This document shows positions 1 to 4,998 of a stretch of DNA of 5,767 nucleotides, in pieces. Source of the DNA: an uncultured archaeon (GTDB lineage Archaea; Thermoproteota; Nitrososphaeria; Nitrososphaerales; CALBXV01); contig CALBXV010000487.1 of assembly GCA_937890045.1 (NCBI GenBank), forward strand, positions 1-5,767, in the 5' to 3' direction. How positions within the stretch are numbered: position 1 is the first letter of the stretch; every line of letters begins with the position of its first letter. The position numbers and the translations under genes are program-made. The notes beneath the pieces were generated by a model that did not search any database, was not told the origin of the DNA, and worked only from the letters and a program-made list of their open reading frames with translations.

Positions 1-301
1 CTGTATCTATATAAACAGCTACTCCACCTTTACGTTGAGTTTCTGCTAATATATGAGCACCAAGTAGTGATTTACCACTTGATTCTAAACCATTTATTTC
101 TGTTATTCTACCAACTGCAATTCCACCATTAGGTTTATTAGCAATTGCTAAATCTAACATTGTTGAGCCTGTTGAAACAAACTCCTTTATATCTGTGGGT
201 GTTATATCCGTTCCATCCAAAAAATAAGCAACTTTCATATCTTTGAATTGTTTATTTAAGGTTTCAGCTAATACACCCGCCAATTCATCTCGTGTTGACA
301 T
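1..301 (-). CDS. recA: RecA/UvsX-family recombinase, N-terminal 100 residues (3' end cut by window edge)
   Basis: Strand-exchange ATPase that forms a filament on single-stranded DNA for phage recombination and recombination-dependent replication. I translated the minus strand from the ATG at 301-299: MSTRDELAGVLAETL..., open to base 1. Residues 42-54 (VSTGSTMLDLAIA) match the RecA 'TGS..LD.ALG' segment. GRITEIN (64-70) leads into a Walker A loop GLESSGKS (71-78), and VAVYIDT (94-100) is the strand before the catalytic Glu, which would be the next residue. The P-loop sits at nearly the same place as in E. coli RecA and is RecA-type, unlike the GPSKSFKS loop I recall for T4 UvsX. The start is supported by a CGGAG ribosome site 7 nt upstream. 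It follows the gp32-like SSB gene, its expected functional partner. The family is clear; whether to call it RecA or UvsX is less so, and the C-terminal half is not visible. Confidence 0.9.
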   Translation of the reverse strand, partial: MSTRDELAGVLAETLNKQFKDMKVAYFLDGTDITPTDIKEFVSTGSTMLDLAIANKPNGGIAVGRITEINGLESSGKSLLGAHILAETQRKGGVAVYIDT

Positions 302-308
302 ATGTTTT

Positions 309-313
309 CTCCG
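309..313 (-). promoter_or_regulatory. Ribosome binding site of the recombinase gene
   Basis: CGGAG on the minus strand, 7 nt before the ATG at 301. It fixes the start of the recombinase. Its GGAG could also pair with the CUCC in the 3' arm of the upstream structured RNA (330-336), which would make ribosome access dependent on that fold. Confidence 0.75.
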
Positions 314-327
314 ATTAAATTATAACT

Positions 328-385
328 TAGGGGAGTGTCCGGTAACCTTGACTAAGCGGTTTTATCCTAGCCTTCAACTCCCCCA
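328..385 (-). promoter_or_regulatory. Candidate structured cis-regulatory RNA in the gp32-recombinase spacer
   Basis: The outer stem is a perfect 7-bp inverted repeat, GGGGAGU (383-377) with ACUCCCC (336-330), extendable by a G-U pair and a U-A pair to 9 bp. It encloses 40 nt. Inside, GGCUAGG (372-366) can pair with CUUAGUC (356-350) over 7 bp with two G-U wobbles, leaving the loop AUAAAACCG (365-357). AACC in that loop (361-358) can pair with GGUU (347-344), so an H-type pseudoknot is possible. This G/C-rich block stands out sharply from its AT-rich surroundings. It starts 9 nt after the gp32 stop and ends 26 nt before the recombinase ATG. I compared it from memory with SAM-II, glutamine (glnA), preQ1, ZTP, fluoride, twister, pistol, HDV-like and hammerhead RNAs and found no match. 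It may be a riboswitch-like element, a translational operator, a processing or stability element, or an mRNA 3'-end structure. Confidence 0.5.
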
Positions 386-394
386 TTTTTTAGT

Positions 395-1150
395 TTACTT
401 ATTAAATAAGTCGTCAAATGCATCAGCTGTTTTCTTAGCATCAAAATTTGATGTTTCAGGTAAAGAAGTTGATTCTTTAGTAGCTGATTCTTCATCAGTA
501 GAACCACCTTTTAGATACCCATTTAATGCATCCGTAAGTTCTTCATAAGTCATTTCATTATAAACCTCACGAATATCTTTTTGAGTTTCCTTTATGGTTT
601 CTAAAACAGCCGCGTCTTCGGTAACTACGGTCTGATTTGGCTTGACTCTAATAGATGTTGATGGAAAAGATTTTCCAGTTTCTTCTGCTGTTTTAAATTC
701 AACTACAACATCACGACCACTCGTTGGATCAGTAATATCTCCATAATCAGGGTCTGCTATAATACTAAGTAATTCCTGATAAACAGTTTTTCCGAATCCC
801 CAAAATCTCACCCCTTGATTCTCTTCACCACGAACTACTACTGGTGTAAAAGTTCTCATTTTAGCTTCAATCTTTCTACCAAGACGATAATCATCCTTTG
901 AACCAGTTGATTTGAGTTTCTGTGCAAACTCTTCAATTGGGTCTGGACGACCAAATGACTGTGGTGAAAGATAAGACTTTCCACCTATATCATAGTGAAA
1001 ATATAATTCGATAAAAGGATTTTCCTTGTTATGTTTATAAGGTACTATCCGAATTACCTGTTGACCAGGTTGCGGTTTCCAAAGATTGGATGTGCGATTG
1101 TTTGTTGTTTTAAGTTGATTAAGACGTTTTTTTATTGCATTTAAGTCCAT
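395..1150 (-). CDS. gp32: gp32-like single-stranded DNA-binding protein
   Basis: Cooperative ssDNA-binding protein of T4-like phages, coating ssDNA at the fork and in recombination and interacting with polymerase, helicase loader and recombinase. It has 251 aa against about 301 in T4. A basic N-terminus (KKRLNQLK, residues 7-14) corresponds to the cooperativity region. QQVIRIVPYK (30-39) matches T4's QAVIRFLPSK at the start of the OB fold. GVRFWGFGKTVYQEL (113-127) matches T4's KYRFGKKIWDKI segment. A Ser/Thr/Glu-rich linker (about 217-235) leads to an acidic and aromatic tail, ADAFDDLFNK (242-251), the usual protein-interaction tail. There is no cysteine in the protein, so the T4 His-Cys3 zinc site is absent; the corresponding loop reads SPQSFGRPDPIEEF (62-75). 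The ATG at 1150 has AGGAG 8 nt upstream. It is probably autoregulated through its leader (1151-1210). Confidence 0.95.
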   Translation of the reverse strand: MDLNAIKKRLNQLKTTNNRTSNLWKPQPGQQVIRIVPYKHNKENPFIELYFHYDIGGKSYLSPQSFGRPDPIEEFAQKLKSTGSKDDYRLGRKIEAKMRTFTPVVVRGEENQGVRFWGFGKTVYQELLSIIADPDYGDITDPTSGRDVVVEFKTAEETGKSFPSTSIRVKPNQTVVTEDAAVLETIKETQKDIREVYNEMTYEELTDALNGYLKGGSTDEESATKESTSLPETSNFDAKKTADAFDDLFNK

Positions 1151-1210
1151 TATTCAATCTCCTATTTTTATTATTCATTTTTTAATTTTTAATCAAGTAT
1201 AACCTTGATT
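1151..1210 (-). promoter_or_regulatory. Putative autoregulatory translational operator in the gp32 leader
   Basis: On the minus strand AATCAAG (1210-1204) and CTTGATT (1197-1191) form a perfect 7-bp stem with a 6-nt loop GUUAUA. From 1190 to the ATG lie 40 nt that are nearly all A and T, interrupted only by the AGGAG ribosome site (1163-1159). In T4, gp32 represses its own translation by nucleating at a small pseudoknot about 40 nt upstream of the start codon and spreading over an unstructured A/U-rich region into the ribosome site. The geometry here is the same. I see only the hairpin clearly. A second pseudoknot stem, for example loop UAUA with one of the upstream UAUA runs, is possible but weak. 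The A-run after the stem makes a minus-strand intrinsic terminator unlikely. Confidence 0.5.
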
Positions 1211-1218
1211 CATATATA

Positions 1219-1245
1219 AGTATAATCGAACCCTCGAAAATACAA
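1219..1245 (-). promoter_or_regulatory. Weak candidate promoter upstream of gp32
   Basis: TATACT (1224-1219) as a -10 element and TTGTAT (1245-1240) as a -35 element, with a short 15-nt spacer, lie just after the stop of the upstream gene and before the gp32 leader. No T4-type MotA box was recognised. In such AT-rich DNA near-matches arise often by chance, so this is tentative. A separate promoter would fit gp32 and the recombinase being needed at a different level from the genes upstream. Confidence 0.22.
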
Positions 1246-1247
1246 TT

Positions 1248-1664
1248 TTATTTTTTATCTCTATCCCAAGTTTTTACATCTACTATGGTATAAATTCTGG
1301 TTGGTATTTTAGTGAAACCATTTTCATTTGTTAACAATAAACAATTTTTATAATTTTCCCAGGGTATCGGAAATGTTTTATCTAACTTACCATCATTTAA
1401 TTCTCTGATAACATCGTTTAGTGCATTAATCGTATAAAGGGTATTTGTATTCTTTTTTCTATGTAATGAAATTGTATCTGGAATACCTTCAATATAATCT
1501 TCATCATATTCTACATTATAAGTACAAATTAATTGATGTTGATCAAGTTCATTCTGAAATACATATACCTTATCAAATACAATATCATTACATTCAATTA
1601 TTATATTAACTGTTTCATAAAATTTATTTCGTTTAGTGAATGTACAAAGTAATTGTGTTCTCAT
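1248..1664 (-). CDS. Conserved hypothetical protein of marine T4-like phages
   Basis: 138 aa, function unknown. The sequence alternates hydrophobic and charged residues, as in a small alpha/beta protein. QLLCTFT (4-10), VYVFQNELDQHQLICTYN (33-50) and the segment DTISLHRKKNTNTLYTINAL (63-82) look like the conserved core; I recall the same pattern in hypothetical proteins of cyanophages and other marine myoviruses. The C-terminus has NCLLLTNENGFTKIPTRIY (107-125). There is no signal peptide or membrane segment, and the four cysteines (7, 25, 47, 108) are spread out, so no zinc finger is evident. The ATG shares one base with the stop of the upstream gene (TAATG), and AAGGA lies 9 nt before it, so translation is probably coupled. 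Its place between the structural-type gene and gp32 does not settle whether it acts in replication, regulation or the virion. Confidence 0.8.
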   Translation of the reverse strand: MRTQLLCTFTKRNKFYETVNIIIECNDIVFDKVYVFQNELDQHQLICTYNVEYDEDYIEGIPDTISLHRKKNTNTLYTINALNDVIRELNDGKLDKTFPIPWENYKNCLLLTNENGFTKIPTRIYTIVDVKTWDRDKK

Positions 1665-3727
1665 TATTGTTTATCCTTAATAAGTTGTTGAAACTCGTTT
1701 GTCCATTTATAAACTGTTTGTAATTTACCTAAAGGCCCATCTTTAGTTCTATTTCTTTTTTCCATAATTGGAACTCTTTCTTCACCAACCATCACATAAA
1801 CTATACCTGTAGAACCTGTAACTCTATCACCTTTAGATATTTGTTTTTCAGTTTTATCAACTTGTAATTTTTTCAAAAATTCTTCTTTTGAATTAACTCC
1901 TAATGCCTTTTTCAATACATTTCCATCCAATACAACACCAGCGTGATTTGTTTCAAACATACCTCTATATTTATGAACACCTTGTTCACCTGATATTGCT
2001 CCCATATGTCCTTGTTTCCAAATATTATTACCCTCAATATGTGTTCCTAAACCAACACCATCAACATCTATTTGGTCAAGTTCCTCTATTTGTTTATCAA
2101 GTAAATCAATTGATTCTTTTCTAATATCTTCAATAGAATTATCTACGTTTGGGCCACCTTTATGTTTATTTAAATCCGATATTACTCTTTGAACATTTTT
2201 AGGTGGATTCTCTACTTTAGTAGAATATAATAAGAAAGCTTTTGCCTGTTGTTCCTCTGTTGGTTCACTTTCACCATCCCAGCCAACCTCTTTAAGATAT
2301 TCACCAGAATTATGTTTTTGTCCTTCTATTTTTTGTCCATTTTCATCAAATCTATCTGTTGACCAATTTGTATTTTTCTTAAACTTTTTAATTACACCCT
2401 TCTCACCATCCCAATATTTTTGATTTCCAGCACCTATTGATTTCATAAAATCAATATCATCGGATTCAAAGTTATCATTAACATATTTTGCAGGTTCACT
2501 TGTAACACTTCTTAGTTTAGTTTCTATTTCTTCTAAACTATCAGAATAATTTCTTCTCTCACCTGCAACCGCTTCCGACTCTTCTTGTGTTATTTTTCCA
2601 CTATCTGCTAAAGATAAAATAGCATCATCTGTTTGTGTAGATTCTGCTTTTGTAGAAGATTGTGCAATTATAGCTGATGTTGAATCTTTATCAGATGTAA
2701 ATAATATTGTAGCTTCACCAGTATCTTTATTTTTTATAATTGTTGCCGTATCTGATGGATTATCTCCGCCACCACCAGCTCTAATTAGTTCTACTATCTC
2801 ATCCTTTGGTATTTCATTACCATCTAAATCAACTACTTTTGATGCAGATTTTATATCTTCTTCTTGTTTCTTTAAACCAACCTTATCACCAAAATATTCT
2901 GTAGTTTCTGAATTCTTCCATCCTAAATCTTTAGATGCATCTACTGACCTCTGATGTTTTCTCTTACCACTTCTTACTGCTATCAATGTTTTACTATATA
3001 ACTCTCTTTGTTCTTTTGGTAAATCTTCAGGTAATTCTTTTGTTGATAACTTACCAGCCATTTTCACACTCGAATTATCTTTTGCTAATTTAGAATCACC
3101 ATATTTATCCAAAATACTTTTTACTAATTCTTCTTCTGATGCATCAGGATTATCACGAAGTAAATCTGCAACTTCTCCACTCATAATCTCATTATACATT
3201 GAACCAGCATTTCCAGGCGCGGCACCTTTTACAAATCCACTTTCAATATGTTTTTGTTTTGATTTATGATCACCTTTTGGTTTTTTTTCTTTAGGTTCTC
3301 CTGGTTCTTCACCACCATCTCTTTTATAATCTGGATTTATATCTGTATTATGTGGCTTTCCTCTATCCGCTTTTGCATCAGGGCCCTTAACAGTTGTAGT
3401 AGGTTCTTTTGTTTTACCTGTATCTAATAAATCTTTAGCCTGTTGATGTGCTGGATGTTCTGGATTTTCATATGCTGATTTTACTGAAGTTTCCCTGTCA
3501 TTACCTTTATCATCTTTATACTTTATTCTTGTTTTAAGAATTTTTTCTCTATCTTTTTCTTGTTCATTTAAATTGTGTAGTACACCATCTATAACCTTTT
3601 GGGGCCATCCAAATTCAAACAATATCTGTCTTAAATGTAACTGATGTGCAATGTTTCGAGTTTGGATTATACCATCCGATACTCTATAAGACCATTCTAA
3701 TAAAATCTTATCAAAATCTATAATCAT
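1664..3727 (-). CDS. Large structural-type protein of marine T4-like phages (putative virion protein)
   Basis: 687 aa from the ATG at 3727. The N-terminal module (1-56) starts MIIDFDKILLEWSYRVSDGI and continues with a helical stretch ending WPQKVIDGVLHNLNE; I recall similar N-termini in cyanophage proteins annotated as virion structural proteins. AYENPEHPAHQQAKDLL (85-101) follows. Residues about 103-160 form a Lys/Glu/Gly/Pro-rich linker without hydrophobic core. The middle domain includes AGGGGDNPSDTATI (317-330) and ILFTSDKDSTSAIIAQSS (341-358), also familiar from those proteins. Residues 535-552 look amphipathic-helical. The C-terminal domain has GVHKYRGMFETNHAGVVLDG (583-602) and ends with KDGPLGKLQTVYKWTNEFQQ (662-681). 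There are no membrane segments, signal peptide or enzyme motifs, and no cysteine at all from this start. It overlaps the polymerase-like gene by 4 nt (ATGA) and the next gene by 1 nt. The exact role (capsid interior, tail or scaffold) cannot be read from the sequence. Confidence 0.75.
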   Translation of the reverse strand: MIIDFDKILLEWSYRVSDGIIQTRNIAHQLHLRQILFEFGWPQKVIDGVLHNLNEQEKDREKILKTRIKYKDDKGNDRETSVKSAYENPEHPAHQQAKDLLDTGKTKEPTTTVKGPDAKADRGKPHNTDINPDYKRDGGEEPGEPKEKKPKGDHKSKQKHIESGFVKGAAPGNAGSMYNEIMSGEVADLLRDNPDASEEELVKSILDKYGDSKLAKDNSSVKMAGKLSTKELPEDLPKEQRELYSKTLIAVRSGKRKHQRSVDASKDLGWKNSETTEYFGDKVGLKKQEEDIKSASKVVDLDGNEIPKDEIVELIRAGGGGDNPSDTATIIKNKDTGEATILFTSDKDSTSAIIAQSSTKAESTQTDDAILSLADSGKITQEESEAVAGERRNYSDSLEEIETKLRSVTSEPAKYVNDNFESDDIDFMKSIGAGNQKYWDGEKGVIKKFKKNTNWSTDRFDENGQKIEGQKHNSGEYLKEVGWDGESEPTEEQQAKAFLLYSTKVENPPKNVQRVISDLNKHKGGPNVDNSIEDIRKESIDLLDKQIEELDQIDVDGVGLGTHIEGNNIWKQGHMGAISGEQGVHKYRGMFETNHAGVVLDGNVLKKALGVNSKEEFLKKLQVDKTEKQISKGDRVTGSTGIVYVMVGEERVPIMEKRNRTKDGPLGKLQTVYKWTNEFQQLIKDKQ

Positions 3728-4998
3728 ACAAATTTCTCCGTTATATCTTTCATTTCGTGATAGTCTACTCCCCAACTCACTTTAACAGGAAATTTACCAT
3801 TTTGTTCTATTATCTCTTTCACTTTCTTCAAGTAATTTAAACCATCTTCCATATCAAAGTCAAGTAAAAAACTATCATAAGAATATAAAATTAATTTACT
3901 CTTATCATTTTTTATTTCAGGAATTAATTGACTTAACACCCTCATATTATTTTCAGTTTCCATAAGTTGTATTGTATAATTAAACAACTTATTTTTATTC
4001 ATATCTGTCAAATTTTTCTTATATATTCTCTTATTATAAATATCTGAAACAATAAATTCTTTAGAATTATATTTATTCCATAAATTTTCTATATAATCAT
4101 AAACTCTACTAAAATATGGATTTATTTGCCATACTTCTATTGGTATTCCACCATAAAGATACTGAAATGATTTTCTTTTTGATTCTTCATAATCACAACT
4201 ATAAAATCTTGCCATATGCTCATGTACTGAACCTTCAGGAAATTTATAACCTATTTTATCAGCAATTAATCTTAAATGATATGCATCAAAATCCATTTCA
4301 ACTAACACTCCATTTTTAAATCTACTCACATATGGTTTTCTACTACCATCTGTTTTATTTAATGCTGCAAAATTAATACCACCAAATCTATTTGATGGTC
4401 TACCAGTTGAAGTATATAAATTATATTCACTATAAACAAAACCATTTGTTGTTTGTAATCCATTTGATTCTATATAACTTAAATTATCCAACACATCATT
4501 ATTATATGACAAATTGACATTACTTGAATATTTTTCAACTGTATCTTTAAGAACTGTTGATATATTACGACATTTTTCCAAATGTTTAAATACAGGAATT
4601 ATAACATTTACATCATCTTTCATATAATATCTCATATTAAAAAATTGATGCGCGTTAGTATCCATCTCTTCCATATTCAATGGAATATTTGTTGTTACGT
4701 AATGTAAAAGATTTATATCAACAACATTATCTAATTGAATAAAATGATTTAAATATTTTCTATCGTAAGTGTATTTTTTTGTATTAGAATTAAGATTCGG
4801 TATATCTATATCAAGAGTTTCAGCATGATTAAATGGTAAAATAAACTCATCACCATCTAATGTTTGAATATATAACAAAGATAATTCAGTATCAACTGGA
4901 TGTTTCTTACTGTCACAAGATATCGGTATTACAATACTATCTTTAGTATTATATACTTCAAGAAAATCTTCAATTTGTTTTTTATTTTCTAATAACAC
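3724..4998 (-). CDS. Shortened family-A DNA polymerase-like protein with altered motifs
   Basis: 424 aa, against about 600 for a Klenow-type exonuclease plus polymerase. Residues about 20-140 resemble a worn DEDDy 3'-5' exonuclease domain. YTYDRKYL (76-83) fits Exo II (NLKYDRGIL in E. coli), Y124/D128 fit Exo III YxxxD, but the Exo I DxE is not intact (ISCDS, 26-30). In the polymerase part, TSTGRPS (196-202) matches TATGRLS, and motif A is EMDFDAYHLRL (234-244) with D236 as the metal ligand but H241 where Pol I has Glu710. The O-helix is KRKSFQYLYGG (274-284), keeping K274, F278 and Y282. YTIQL (341-345) matches the PIQG segment. Motif C reads SYDSF (373-377): D375 is kept but HDE has become YDS. 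Both catalytic Asp residues survive, so activity is possible. The GTG start (4998) has AAGG upstream and overlaps the heptosyltransferase gene by 17 nt. It could be a repair or accessory polymerase, or a non-catalytic DNA-binding derivative. Confidence 0.8.
   Translation of the reverse strand: MLLENKKQIEDFLEVYNTKDSIVIPISCDSKKHPVDTELSLLYIQTLDGDEFILPFNHAETLDIDIPNLNSNTKKYTYDRKYLNHFIQLDNVVDINLLHYVTTNIPLNMEEMDTNAHQFFNMRYYMKDDVNVIIPVFKHLEKCRNISTVLKDTVEKYSSNVNLSYNNDVLDNLSYIESNGLQTTNGFVYSEYNLYTSTGRPSNRFGGINFAALNKTDGSRKPYVSRFKNGVLVEMDFDAYHLRLIADKIGYKFPEGSVHEHMARFYSCDYEESKRKSFQYLYGGIPIEVWQINPYFSRVYDYIENLWNKYNSKEFIVSDIYNKRIYKKNLTDMNKNKLFNYTIQLMETENNMRVLSQLIPEIKNDKSKLILYSYDSFLLDFDMEDGLNYLKKVKEIIEQNGKFPVKVSWGVDYHEMKDITEKFV
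3736..3740 (-). promoter_or_regulatory. Ribosome binding site that decides the start of the structural-type gene
   Basis: CGGAG lies 8 nt before the ATG at 3727, with the same core and nearly the same spacing as at the recombinase gene. An in-frame ATG 48 nt further upstream (3775) would add 16 residues (MGSRLSRNER...) encoded wholly inside the polymerase-like gene. The ATGA overlap, this site and the family-like MIIDFDKI N-terminus favour 3727. Confidence 0.75.

Noticed and set aside
319..324. TATAAT on the minus strand upstream of the recombinase gene.
   Set aside because: Transcription from it would start at about the ribosome site, removing it from the mRNA; no -35 is evident, so it is more likely part of the unstructured AT-rich leader.
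330..383. A 7-bp GC-rich stem resembling a tRNA acceptor stem.
   Set aside because: The enclosed element is only 54 nt long and has no anticodon arm or T-arm consensus on either strand.
327..386. A 19-codon minus-strand reading frame (MGELKARIKPLSQGYRTLP) in the gp32-recombinase spacer.
   Set aside because: No ribosome site precedes its ATG, and its bases are accounted for by the paired arms of the structured RNA; translation is not supported, though comparison with homologues could reopen it.
243..548. Plus-strand open frame at 243-548 (others at 1903-2124, 4116-4319 and 5029-5277).
   Set aside because: All lie opposite well-supported minus-strand genes (the first also spans the spacer), have no recognisable protein motifs and look like antisense shadows.
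1191..1210. The gp32 leader hairpin as an intrinsic terminator.
   Set aside because: The stem is AT-rich and is followed by A residues on the minus strand; the plus-strand side also lacks a T-run directly after the stem.
3728..3775. Upstream in-frame ATG extending the structural-type protein by 16 residues.
   Set aside because: The extension lies wholly within the polymerase-like gene, while the start at 3727 has a good ribosome site, an ATGA overlap and a family-like N-terminus.
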